Source: Lenzites betulinus (Eukaryota > Basidiomycota > Agaricomycetes > Polyporales > Polyporaceae). Taken from it: 64,000 nt of DNA. Shown here piece after piece: positions 1 to 11,036 of the stretch. The stretch spans positions 101,376 to 165,375 of the forward strand of contig JABYQU010000067.1 of assembly GCA_022264855.1 (NCBI GenBank), given 5' to 3'. The notes below the pieces were generated by a model. The model was not told where the DNA came from, did not search any database, and saw nothing but the letters and a program-made list of their open reading frames with translations. The position numbers and the translations under genes are program-made. The first letter of the stretch is position 1, and each line of letters begins with the position of its first letter.

Positions 1-558
1 AGGTGTTCGTTGCTTGAGGAGGGGAGGGCCCAGTGGACCTCGGCAGCTCAAGCGTGCATTGCGCTGGTGTCGTGCAGTAGTCGTTGTTGTCGTCGTGAGG
101 GTCAAAGAACAAACAGAGTCATCCGCACTCAGATCCCAGGCCACTCGCCTCGCGCTACGACATGAGGGGATCCTATGTCACGTGCAAGGGACTTTGCCGC
201 CGCGTTTTGTGGTCCGCACCCGCTTTGGGTTAAAGAGACTCGGCTAGGTGGCTTTCTGTTTCTTTTGTCTCCTTCTATCATCACGCTTCATGCGCGCGGA
301 GATCCGTTGATGATCACGAAATCGCGTATGCGTATTCAGGCGTACCCTGAGTACGAGGACGGGGACATCGTAATTCACCGATGCACCCACAACTCAGAAG
401 AACCAGTCAAACTCGATGAGTGTGGCCGAGCATCCACCAGAACTACCATAGCTAACTCCTACCTCACCGCAGTGTCCAGGACAGTAATACCAAACCTATT
501 GACTTGACATTCACGCCGACGTCATACCAGGGTAAACAAAAATACCAGGAACCGTGCC
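1..558. other. No gene recognised
   Basis: This stretch lies downstream of the amidohydrolase gene. The open frames in it are short, overlap in several frames and show no domain. I see no RNA gene or repeat. Confidence 0.4.
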
Positions 559-3500
559 TTATAGAATATCTACAACGCCACGCCGCGAAGAGACGATAGC
601 CACGACCTTGCTAAAGTCGAGCAGGTCCCCACCGCGAGTCGCGACCAAATCCCCGTTTGCGCCGTTAGCCTTCACGCCGAGGAGCGTCTCAACGTTGGTC
701 GATGCAAGCGCGAGTGCCTCTGCCTTCGATATAGACCCGTTCGCCTCGAGGGCCGCCTGGGCGAGATGAGCGACATATGGTGAGCATTTGGCAGGAGGAC
801 TCACCCATGCAATGTCGAGCCGGGTGTTACGGGCCATCCAGACTTCGTTCACGCCGATCGCGACCGTCACGTTGTGCGCGCGCAGCTCGGCCAGTGTGTT
901 CCTCTCCGAGAGCGGCGGCCCAGGGAGGCTATACCACGTAAATGAACAGTCAGAACACACTTCTGGCGTATACCCGCACAGCCCACTTACAATCGTCTTT
1001 TCTCCCAGTGGTGCGGGAAGGGCCTCGTGGGGGAGACGATGACGCCAATGCGGGCCTCGCCGAGCTCTTTTGCGAGGAGGTGGGCCTCCACGGCGCCGAT
1101 GAGTGTGACCTTGATTGGTCTTTCCAGCTTCTCCTCCACTTCATACTTCAGACTGATGATAGACGCGATAGCGTCCGCGCTTTGAATGTGGATGGCTAAT
1201 GGGATTGCTCCCTAGGCAGAAAATACTACGTGAGCACAGAAGCCTTTCACTCAAAAGGGAGGTCATACGTCCTGACCTGCTTGATACCGTCAACTACGCG
1301 CTTCAGGTCTCCTTTCGTCTCTCCGAGCAGTATGTTCCTGAGTGCAGCGATCTGCGTGCTCACACTGGGCACGCCTTGGGGTCGGATCGTCACTTGAAGA
1401 GCCGCAATCTCCTGGAGCAATGCGCCATCTTCGAGCTTGTGACTAGCGCCAGTGGAGAACGCGACACTCAGCCCGGCGAGGAAGCCATTCGATGTCGGAG
1501 CGGTTATGGCTGCGGTGACTCCAGAGCGATACGCGAGCCTGTCTCAACACGGTCAGCTAGTTAACCCAAAGACGAAGACAGGATCTCAGACACGCACAAC
1601 GCATCGCGCGTCCCGAACTGCAGACCGTCTGCAGCGCGAATGACAGCACCGCTGCCCCCAGCGATCTCGGGTACTACCTGCGTCAGGGGATCCAAAACAT
1701 AGCCATCTTGTGTAGACGGCTCTTGGTGAATCGCCTCCAGGCCGAGGGGCGACCCGGTAGACACCAGCCCCGGGGATATAGCACCACCCTCAAGGTCGAC
1801 GAACTCCGCATCATCCTCGTTACCCGCCGCGGACGCACAAGCACTTAAACGCCCACCCGTGCAGCTCAGCTTGCCGTCGCGCACCGCGACGGTCCCAGGT
1901 CCGTCACGCGCAGAGTACGCTTCCAGGACGGCACCATCTTCCCTCAGGTAGACAGAGCTGACGTTTGTGAAGATGACGGTGCGCGCCTTCGCGGGCTTCG
2001 GCTCGAGCGGCGGCAAGCCGTCATACTCGACCGCCTCTTTTGCCTCCTTGTCGAAGTTCGGTGTGACTGGGGGTTTCTGGAACGCTGCGGGCTTAAAAAG
2101 CAAGTGGGGGGCTTCGAGCTGCGCGATACCGTCGATCCAGACTTGCTGGGGTGTCGCGCCGAGTGCGAGGGGGTGGCTGTCCCACAGTACCAGGTCTGGG
2201 CAAGGTCAGTGATTAAAAGAATCGAATAGAGCTAGCAACTGTCAGAGCTTGCCTGCGTCATATCCTATGCATTCATGTCAACACCGGCCAACTACGTCAA
2301 AATGCGAAGATGCTCACCTTCTTTCATATAGCCAATTCTGTGGTCCTGCCCCATGACGATCGCAGGCGCCGTCGTAACCGCCGCGAGTGCCAAGTTGTGC
2401 GGCAGCCCGAAGAAATGCGCCTGCTGCGCTTCATGCACCAAATAGCGCGAGTTCAGCACAGGGTGGTCCGACTATACAGCAATACTATCAGTCTCCAACC
2501 CCGGATGCCGTGATGTTTTGGCGGTACCTTCAAGACCACCTGCAGGCCGTTCTCGGCAAGGATCTTCGGCGCGAACTCTGAGCCACGGTAGGACTCGCGC
2601 TTGTACCGCGCATTCGTCGCGAAGATTGCAACAGCAGGTGGGTGGTCTATGCTGTTCCGTAAGCCGGAATAGAGCGCAATGATAGTGTTTGCCACGCACC
2701 ATAAGCGGACTTCAAGGTGTCGGGAACAAGATACGTCTCGTGCGCATGATGGAACGCGGCAATAGGGAACTTGAACTCGTTCGTGATCTGAAGCCCTCGG
2801 CATCAGCATGTCGCCCCCAGCCGAGAACAGTGAAGGCACATCCGTACCCTGACGAGGTCGTCCAGATCGACCGTCTCATAGCAGTGCGTCTGGACCTTCA
2901 CGCGTCCCCGCAGGACGTCGACCAGCGCCTCCCACTGCAGCTCTTCCGGGAACGCCCCCAGGCCCGCCCACTCGCCGCGCGTCGCCTTCGCGCAGAAGTC
3001 GTCCTGCGCCTGCTTGATCTGCCGTGCCTTGTCGTACGCCTGGCGGAACGCCCATGCAGTGTCCATGCGCGTGCCCTGGTACACGCGGTCTAATAGGGAG
3101 CGTCAGCTTTCACGTTAGACAGGATTCGCGTGCCGGGATGTACCTGGGTTTTCGCCGCACGCGTGTCTGCCGAGTAGCATATCAGCATACAAAGCGTATG
3201 AATGGCTGACGCAGACGCACTTCATCTGGCGGTAGCGGAAGAACGCCCGCGGGTCGTACACCGACCCGTTTGTCTCGTACGGGCTCTCCAAAAGCATACC
3301 CGTCGGAGAGCGATCCGTCGGCGGACGCAGCTTGATCACGATGCCCTGACCCCCGATCGCGTTTGCGGACCCGGGAAGAACAAGAGACGTCTAGTACCAG
3401 TTGTCAATACTACTGCCGAGATGAACTGGACAGTTGACCTACGGTGACGCCGCCTGCGATGCTGAGCTTGTACGCGTCGTCGTGTGTGTTGAGGCCATCC

Positions 3501-4351
3501 AGGGCGCGGAGCCACTATGCGCACTGTGAGTAAGCAGGCCCGAAGACTGTTCAAGGATGGACCTACAGCAAGCACCGGGCCTTTCCTAGAGTTCACATCG
3601 AACGCGCCTTGCAGCTGCGGGCTGTTGTACACCCCCCTGCATGCCAAATTGTCAGCTCTCGTCCCTCACAGCATCTGCAGTGCGCTCACAGATGACTGTG
3701 CAAGTCAATGATGCTGTAATGCCAGTCCCCGTCAGCGTCGACGTCCCAAATCGTTTGGCCGGAGACATAGCTACCCAGGCGACACCCATTTCCCCTGCGC
3801 GTTCACCCGCACCACATCCGTAAACTCCTCCAAATCCGCGCTCCCAACGCGCCCAATGCGTTTCACAATCCCCCCATTCAACAAGATATCCCCATGCAAC
3901 ACCTCGAGCCCATCGACACGCCCCGTCCAGATCGTCGCGTTCTGCACGTATTCCCCCGTACCGTCAGCGACCCTCGTCTATCCTCATACCTGCGCAGAAC
4001 GCCACGCACCTGGATCAACGTCGCCGGCGTCCCAGGGACGAACCGGTCTGAACGCGTGCGCGCAGCAAAGTCCGGGGGCGGCCCCGGCTTCGCGTCCAGC
4101 AGCCTGCACTTGTCGAGGTACTCCTCCGCGCGCAGGGGCACCGCGACCGCGCGCCGCGCGCCGTGACTGACTACCGCCGCGTACGCACGGATGTACTGCA
4201 CGGCGACGAGCGTGAGCGTCGCGGCCGCGAGGACGCGCAGGGCGCGTGCGAGGCGGGTGGGGGCGCGCCTGGTCGTGACGAGGCTTGCTGGGGTTGATAG
4301 TGCTGGGTCCCCGACATACGAGGGCAGCTTCGCGTCCTGTTCGAGAGGCAT
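559..4351 (-). CDS. Membrane-anchored amidohydrolase (CE9-like)
   Basis: A multi-exon gene for a metal-dependent hydrolase of the amidohydrolase superfamily, close to the fungal proteins filed as carbohydrate esterase family 9 or amidohydrolase-related. I start it at MPLEQDAKLPSYVG because a TATATATA-like box lies about 105 bp upstream (4,456-4,466); the longer in-frame start lies upstream of that box. A hydrophobic segment (ALRVLAAATLTLVAVQYI) suggests an N-terminal membrane anchor. A clean 48 nt intron (3,942-3,989) joins it to a strand-rich start (ATIWTGRVDGLEVLHGDIL), and further introns lead to DLHSHLG, the HxH metal-binding motif. A later exon has NEVWMARNTRLDIAWV, and the end (ASTNVETLLGV) resembles the usual closing sandwich. 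The natural substrate cannot be read from the sequence; some middle exon borders are not fixed. Confidence 0.72.
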
Positions 4352-5235
4352 CTCGTCGTGCGCTGCGCTGTAAACCTTGCCCTCCACGTTCCGCCGCGGA
4401 TCGTCGTGGTCGCGGGCAACTCGAGAGCGGGTCGAGTGCGCGCTGTCCCACAGCGTCGGTATATATAGCGACGGCTTTATCAGAGTGAGCATGGGTCCCA
4501 TGGTGGCGCAATATGGTGTGTGTTCCCTTCTATCTCCATATGCGGACGAGTGCTCTCATCATAATCCTGCTAAGCAGCAGCTGTTTGTTATGATCCATGT
4601 GAGGCCTGTAGCTTTTTATGAAGGCGTTTGGTAGAACGTTGCAAGTTGCAACGACGTCAGCATCCGCCGAATCATCCCGATCTTGGCGGAGATTTTCTTA
4701 GCGCCGTTATGTTATGCATCAGTGGTGCATGATGCATGGGGCCGGGGATTCGAAGTGGCCCACGCCCACCATGCGGTGTGTATGATGTAAGTTCCAGTTG
4801 GAGACGTCGCATTACGACTATACCGATGTATGAGGGATATACAGGCCATGTATCGTACGTCTATGCCCATGCCAATGCCTATGCGAACAGCCGAGCGGAG
4901 ACGGAGACGAGTGACAGGAATAGAAGATGTGCGAGGAGCGGAGAAGAAAAGAAAAAGATAAGAGGAAAAACAATGATACAGCTGGGGACGAGGCAGAGAC
5001 GGATGGGCGGGAAAGAAGAGACGGGAAGAGAACAAGGATGTGGGGTCCGTGATGTCTACCGAGGCGGAGGCGCTGCTGACCAGGCTCCTGTATGCGAGAA
5101 GAGAAAAGAGGCAATGCAATAAGTTAAGCAGAGAGATGGCTGGGGTGATCGTCGCGGTCGTGATCCTAGCAGTCTGCGATATCAGACAAGAGACTCGGCG
5201 GAGAGGACAGGGCGAGCTCACCGACGATCCGCCGC
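4352..5235. other. Promoter of the amidohydrolase and 3' region of the phosphatase
   Basis: Holds the TATA-like box at 4,456-4,466 (minus strand). The rest, about 4,700-5,230, is pyrimidine-rich on the minus strand and is best read as the 3' untranslated part of the phosphatase gene. A 169-codon minus frame here is low complexity and I do not call it. Confidence 0.4.
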
Positions 5236-5952
5236 TCAGAGCACCTCGTGCTTCTCGTCGATCCAGGCTGCACGCTCGAACGTGCGCACGTAGTCATGCT
5301 GGGGCCCGGTCTCGGGGCTGAGGGGGTAGCGCTTGCACTTCTCCACCGTCTTCCACTCCTCCGCGATCATGCGGAGCGCATCGTCGCCGTCGCGGGCAAT
5401 GCCGCACTCAACGAGCCAGCAGCCGACGATGAGGCCGGTGCGGCCGATGCCACCCCTGCAGTGCACGGCGCAGACACGGCTGCGCTGCTCGTTATCGCGG
5501 AGGACCTCCATGATGTTGCGGACGAAGTCCGTGGACTCGGGTAGGGACCTGTCCCGGATGGGGAAGTTGTGGTACTCGACCTCGCGCGGGTCGATGCCGA
5601 GGTCGTAGCAGCGCTGAGAAAGGTGGGGCGAGTACGGGAAAAGCTCGTGTGGTTCGGTGAGGTCGATGAAAGTCCGGACGCCGGCCAGAAGCAGAGCGTC
5701 GAGCTTCTGCTTGGTGTGCTTGCGGGCCATCTGGGCGGGGGTCAGGGGGCAGTAGGGGAACTCGCAGGCGAGGAGATACGGGGTAGCCCAGTACGAGTTG
5801 GGGAGTGGCCGCGGTTTGTGACGGAGCGAGCGAGTGGTAGCCGGAGCTGACTGTGGTCGTGTGAGCGTCATCGAGACGCGGTCGTTCAGGCGGCGAACGG
5901 AGGAGGGCATGGCAGAGACGGGGTGGGAGCGTTCGCAGGTAGCGAGAGCCAT
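5236..5952 (-). CDS. Protein tyrosine / dual-specificity phosphatase
   Basis: A single-exon 238-residue cysteine phosphatase. The P-loop is visible as HCRGGIGRTG (CX5R), with the nucleophile near residue 165 and the arginine six residues on. The upstream FPIRDRSLP supplies the general-acid aspartate near residue 134. The fold matches small dual-specificity or atypical tyrosine phosphatases that strip phosphate from proteins or small phosphorylated molecules in the cytosol. The N-terminal 45 residues are basic and look disordered; no membrane or signal segment is seen. A minus-strand TATA box (CTTATAAG, about 6,027-6,034) lies about 76 bp before the chosen ATG, which supports this start. The substrate is unknown. 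Confidence 0.85.
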   Translation of the reverse strand: MALATCERSHPVSAMPSSVRRLNDRVSMTLTRPQSAPATTRSLRHKPRPLPNSYWATPYLLACEFPYCPLTPAQMARKHTKQKLDALLLAGVRTFIDLTEPHELFPYSPHLSQRCYDLGIDPREVEYHNFPIRDRSLPESTDFVRNIMEVLRDNEQRSRVCAVHCRGGIGRTGLIVGCWLVECGIARDGDDALRMIAEEWKTVEKCKRYPLSPETGPQHDYVRTFERAAWIDEKHEVL

Positions 5953-8385
5953 CGCGGTCTGTGTCGTTGGCGTTGTCGTGAGCGGTGGGGGGTGTAGCGG
6001 GGTCGTGAAGGTCGTGAACCAGCTCGCTTATAAGAGAGCGAGAGCGACAAAGAGGGAGGAGGAGAAGAGCATGCGAGCGGTCGCGACCATGCCGGTGCGG
6101 ACCCCCGACCACGTGGCTCACGTAACCGCCGCCCCGCCACTCGCTCGCTTGGCCTTTCATTTCATCCACTCCGTCCTCTCCGCCTCGCTTACACCCGCCC
6201 CAATAATACACAACTCCGTTTGTTTCTCCTGCGTCCATCTCCGCCCCTGCAATGCTCGCAGCGTCCTTGCCAGCGCGCCCCAAAGCACCTGGTTAGGCAC
6301 CCGCAATTCTTGGAGCGTTGTCGAGCGCGAGCCACACCGTTCTAGGCCCGCCGCACAGGCTAGCTCCACCGCCTAATCCCAGGGCCCTCATCGTCGCGGA
6401 CACAAACGGGAGAATCTGTCACCCTCTGCACGTTCGCGCTGTGCTATTCTGATTCTATGTCTCGCTGAACGTTCGAGGTGGACCGCCGAAGACCCTCGGG
6501 GCGCTTCGTCGAGAGCAGCGCGCGACCCGGTGACTATCTGCGCAGCCTCCATGTCAGTCGACCGACGACGCCGCACCTCGCCGCACGCTCAGCGCGAGGC
6601 TGGAGGCCTGTCCGCTAGCCTCGTGAGCGCATAGTTATCTACGCGACCCCTTGGCGTGCTTGCCTTGTGGTGGCCTGTAGTGAGTTGCTACCTCCAAGAC
6701 ACCTGCCAAAACAGCACCTTCCAGCAAGGTATCTACCTCCAAGCAACATTTCGGGCCCGGGTCTCCATGTCAGATCTTCCAGACTTCCATAACATGCCAC
6801 TTGCGTTCTTGTGGTTGTCCTTGGGTGCGGTGAGCAAGGATTAGAAGTCTAGCCTGTTGTGCTCATCGGCTGCCATATTCGGAAGCCCTCCCAGAGTAAA
6901 TTCACTCTTACAGGCGACGCCGTGCCGCCGTATCCTACTGGTTGTCCTCCTACAACGCCTGGCGGAGATGTGCGTCTTGGCCGATCGTAATCACTGCCCA
7001 TCGTAGCGCAATACATTCACTCACCATGCACGTTCCTCCCACATTGCCAGGTCATATGCAGATTACCCACTGGTCGGCGGAACAGCCCATGCATCGCATC
7101 TCCACACGCTATCAGCATCGTCGCTGCCTGCATGAGGATGCGCCCGGCGACTTCCCCGTTCACGCTGGCGGATCCATCCCAGACATATCTTCGGCGCCGC
7201 GCTTTGTCCACCCGCATACACAAGGCCCGACATCACCCTAGACGCTCGGGCATGCTCCGACTCTTCTCCTCGCTAAATCTACAGCAGTGGCCGGGAGGTC
7301 GGGCGGCTGCCCCGGACAGGCCTCCTGCTCTCTCCGATGCTGTATGCACGCGTCGGCTAAAGCAGGGTGGAACACGCGGAACCGAATCTTGGCTCGTGTT
7401 CTTCGTGCGTGCTCTTGTGTTTTCTCGGCGGACTTGCTATCTGGTCCTATCGCCTTGCGGCCGCGGATCCCCCGCCGGCAAGGCGAGCCCCGCCTCCACG
7501 GACTGTTGTACAAGCTTTCAGCTTCCACTACGCTGCGCTTAATGCCATGAACTTCTGTGATACAGCCGCGGGTCCGCACCCTCGACTTTTCGGCGGCGCA
7601 TCGCAGGAACCTCATGGCCTTTATGTCAATCACAAGCGTTCGATATGTGGTATTGCACCCCCTCCACATAGTAGACAACCGTAAGTTCGCCTCGGTCCAT
7701 TCCCGCTGTCGAAAGTGGACTGCACAGTCTTCGAGCGCGATGCCGTGCCCTGGTTCGAACCGGTGCCCGCCACTTCTGTGTACTAAGCTTCTGCCTTTGT
7801 ATTGGTGAGCATGTCGCTGTGGACGGAAACCTTCGTCCTCGGCGTCTTCAATAGCATACCTACGCAACGCTGTTTCCTTGTTGAGCGGGCGAGGAAGGAG
7901 GCTGACATCGCTTCGGTCCGGATTCCGCGCCGTGGGCTGGCGCAGATGCACGAAGCAACCGGAGCCGGACAGTGTATCCTCTCACAAGGGAAAGGACAGA
8001 GTAGGAACGGAACATCTCACGGCTTGCTAACGAGTCCGAAAAGCATCACGATGGCATTGTCCAGGGAGGGTGGTACGAGTGTACGATACATGCGCTGCGA
8101 GAGAACACAACGATTACACGGCCATGAACGGGAGTCGCCAGGACAGTACTGGAACCTACGCGGAACGCGAGTGCGAAGAGCAAGAAAGCAACGACAGCTA
8201 TATAAGGACAGAGCGACGGAACGAGCGGACGAGTAGACGGGGTTACGGCGGACGCGTTTGTGCGGCATTTGGTGATACAACGGCAGGAACGGACTTTTAG
8301 TCTGGGCGGCGAGCAGGGGCTGTCTGGAGGCTCGATTTAGGTCGAGTTCGGACGTATGGTAGAGCGGAAGGAGCGCGGCGCGGTG
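5953..8385. other. Intergenic stretch, no gene supported
   Basis: The first 100 bp hold the phosphatase promoter. A minus-strand TATATAG lies near 8,197 and a 237-codon minus frame spans 7,238-7,951, but that frame has no domain and its residue use looks random. If a real gene is here it is multi-exon and I could not resolve it. Confidence 0.3.
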
Positions 8386-10000
8386 TTAGACCGCCTCAGA
8401 GTGCTCCGACGCAGTACTTGGACTTGGGGTCTCCGACTCCGCGCTCGCTTTGTCGTCCAACCGGACATCAGCGTCCATGACCATACGCGAGTCTATCGCT
8501 CTGTATTCGCAAGAATCCACGTCAGCTACGTGCGGTGAAACAACATACAGAGAGACAGAGAGACCGAACGCACGCTGTGTCCATCGAGATATGTGTGGTG
8601 AGGCTTCCCTGGATCTGGCCAGTGACGAGCTCCCCCGCATGCGACGCGGTCGAGGGTTGGGTAGACATCCCCTTCGTGTTGTGATCGTCAAACGCGAAGA
8701 GCGTGAGCGAGGATGCGATAACGCTGCACGCCGAAGCCATGTCAGCGTACGAATACTCGCAGACATAAGCAATGTTCCTTGCCTGATAGTCACCGCAGGG
8801 AGGGAGAGCAGGACGTTCATTCCAGCTGCATTCCAAGGTCAATATCAGTCTATTTCCGTGAAAGAGAGGAGGCGTACGGTTCAGGTTCAGGAACGCGAGC
8901 GTGGTGACCGGGATGTTGACCGCACACGTTGCCGCGACGTACCATATGCCCTGCACGCACAACGCATCTCCGACGCGCCAGCGCCGGTTGCTGTACCCCT
9001 TGCGCGTGTGCACGCGGTGCACCGCGAAAAGCGTCATCGCGAGGATCACAACGTCGTAGCAGAACGCTGGAAAGATCCCCAACACAGTCAGCAAATGTTC
9101 TCCGGAACATCAGAGGAATCACTCACTGTAGAGGTAGAAGGCGGCAAGGACGTCGTTATCCGAGCTGAACACCTGACACGATGTGGTCTGCGTGTTCCAA
9201 TGCGCCCGGACGGTCCAGATTCCCTCTGAGTCAGCATAGGTGAGTAGTGGACGGGCCGAGGACAGCGAAGTAGCGACATACGGACGGTGGCGAAGAAACA
9301 CTGTCCGATACCTAGAACAACGAGTATCGAGAAGGGAATGAACTGCTTCAAAGTCCACAGAATAGTCGCACTAAACGAGAAGATGATCTTGTTTCAATAT
9401 GTTTTGGGACATGGTAGTACGTTGACGACGGTACTGACGGTCTTGAGCACAGCGTGAAACTCGCAAGCATGGCCGCGCCGCTCCCGAGGCTCTGCAATAG
9501 GCAACATGAGACGAACATCCAGATGATCCGTCAGGCGAGATGTACGCACAGCGAATATCCGATATGCGACTGTTCATTTAAAGGTCTCATGAGTATATAC
9601 GGTCCGTTCTCGAGCTCATGGCACAAACGCACCATCGCAAGCGATCCGGTCCCTGGACCTTCCGGTGATCACACTGTCGAAGCCAAAGGTTCAGCTCGCG
9701 CAAGACGTCAAGCACGAGTATGGAACGCGTACAAGAATAGTAGAGCAACGAGCATAGTATACCGCGCAAGCAGCCACGGGATGTGCACCGCACGGAATGC
9801 GCGTCTCTTGGTGATGAGCTCCCACTCAATGTACGTGCTCCAGACGAACTGCGTCCTGCACCCAGATCCCGTCAAACACCCGGAATGATAGGGAGCTCAA
9901 AACTGTGGACCCACCCATAGAAGCCGAGGAGGAATACTGCGATCTGCTCATACAGAAAGAAGACATACTCGATCACACCGGGGTCCTCCCAGTGAACCAT
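8386..10000 (-). CDS. Polytopic membrane protein (DUF6533-like)
   Basis: A multi-exon gene for a protein with several membrane-spanning helices. From the ATG at 10,000 it reads MVHWEDPGVIEYVFFLYEQI, then a helix AVFLLGFYG, an intron, an amphipathic part (YIEWELITKRRAFR) and a helix LLARYTMLVALLFLYAF. Later exons give GIFPAFCYDVVILAMTLFAV and GIWYVAATCAVNIPVTTLAF, and a Ser-rich tail follows. Layout and the N-terminal YEW/EWELI-type segment recall the large basidiomycete family annotated DUF6533, whose role is unknown. I infer a plasma- or endomembrane protein; no catalytic motif is visible. The last exon is uncertain: two frames end near 8,386 and 8,522. Confidence 0.6.
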
Positions 10001-11036
10001 CGCAAGACCTAGGAGGGAGCGTCAAGAGGGCGATCGCTATGGACCGAGACGAAAGAGGGGGGGAGAGACCGTGCCCCTCCTGGCGACGCCTAGGTCCATA
10101 ATGTAAGATTGGAATGCTCGCGGACTGCGTAAAAGGAGGCTCGCGAAAGTGCCGTACGCGCGGAGACGCTGTCCCGGGTAAATTTGGCTGAGTGCGGCAG
10201 GTGCGACTCGCCAGCCAGGGGCGGTGTGCGACGGTGAGTGATTGAGCTTTAGACTGTGGCGTGGGATACTGTCGTTGGATCCCATGCTAGTGACGGGTAT
10301 TTGCCGTTGTCTGCGGCAGTGGGACGTTGGAATGAGCGGAGGATTCGAGGAGGATTGGGCGTTTGGTTGATGTACGTACATCTCCAAGGATCACAGGCCG
10401 TAGGAAGCGGATCCGCTATCAAAAAACCATGCGTATGGGCGGCATATTGAGCGACCCGTTCAAGATGTGCGCCTGTGGACCTGCGCATGCAATCTACCTG
10501 AACTGCCAGTGTATAAGATGGTGGTGTGGTCAATGACCGCCACCCGGACCCCACTAGTCGTTAGTGTGAGATGTCATAGATTACCGTGCTCAAGTGTATC
10601 ATTGATTGGCGAAGAAGTATATGTTGCCGTGGTCCCCAACGGTGAATGGTGCTGTCTTCGCTTCGCACAATACCTGTCAATGAAATAGCCTGACTGGCAA
10701 CAGTGTAATAAATTCCGCCGGTATAGCCTGTACGCGTTGTCGACCATCGCCGCTACCTCTGAGTAGCAACACGGATGACCCTTGAACGATTGAATATGAC
10801 ACAGATACGCGAAAAGGACTTACGGATCCAAGAGATCGCAGCCATCACCGTACGCGTTCCGCCGCCGGTCGCCACAAAGCGCGTCCGAGTCAGCGGAGAA
10901 AGTGCGAGGCACACGGCGCGTCGTTCACGTGATGGTGACCGACGCGAAGCGCGTGACACTGACAACTCAAAGTTGCGACGCGTGTTGCACGCGTCGTGCC
11001 ACTGCCACCCTTCTTTCTTCCGCCTCTCCGCCAGCT
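10001..11036. promoter_or_regulatory. Divergent promoter region with four ACGCGT boxes
   Basis: This region separates the membrane-protein gene from chk1. It contains perfect ACGCGT hexamers at 10,732-10,737, 10,852-10,857, 10,978-10,983 and 10,989-10,994, the last two only 43-59 bp before the chk1 ATG. ACGCGT is the MluI cell-cycle box bound by fungal MBF (Mbp1/Swi6). A CACGTG-type site lies near 10,926. Binding is inferred from the motif. Confidence 0.6.

Noticed and set aside
4712..5221. 169-codon minus frame downstream of the phosphatase
   Set aside because: Low-complexity Ser/Leu/Arg product of a pyrimidine-rich strand; better read as 3' untranslated sequence.
7740..7775. GGTTCGAACC resembling a tRNA T arm
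   Set aside because: The flanking bases do not pair in either orientation and no anticodon or D arm is present.
7238..7951. 237-codon minus frame
   Set aside because: No domain, random-looking residue use rich in Arg/Cys, typical of a chance frame in GC-rich DNA.
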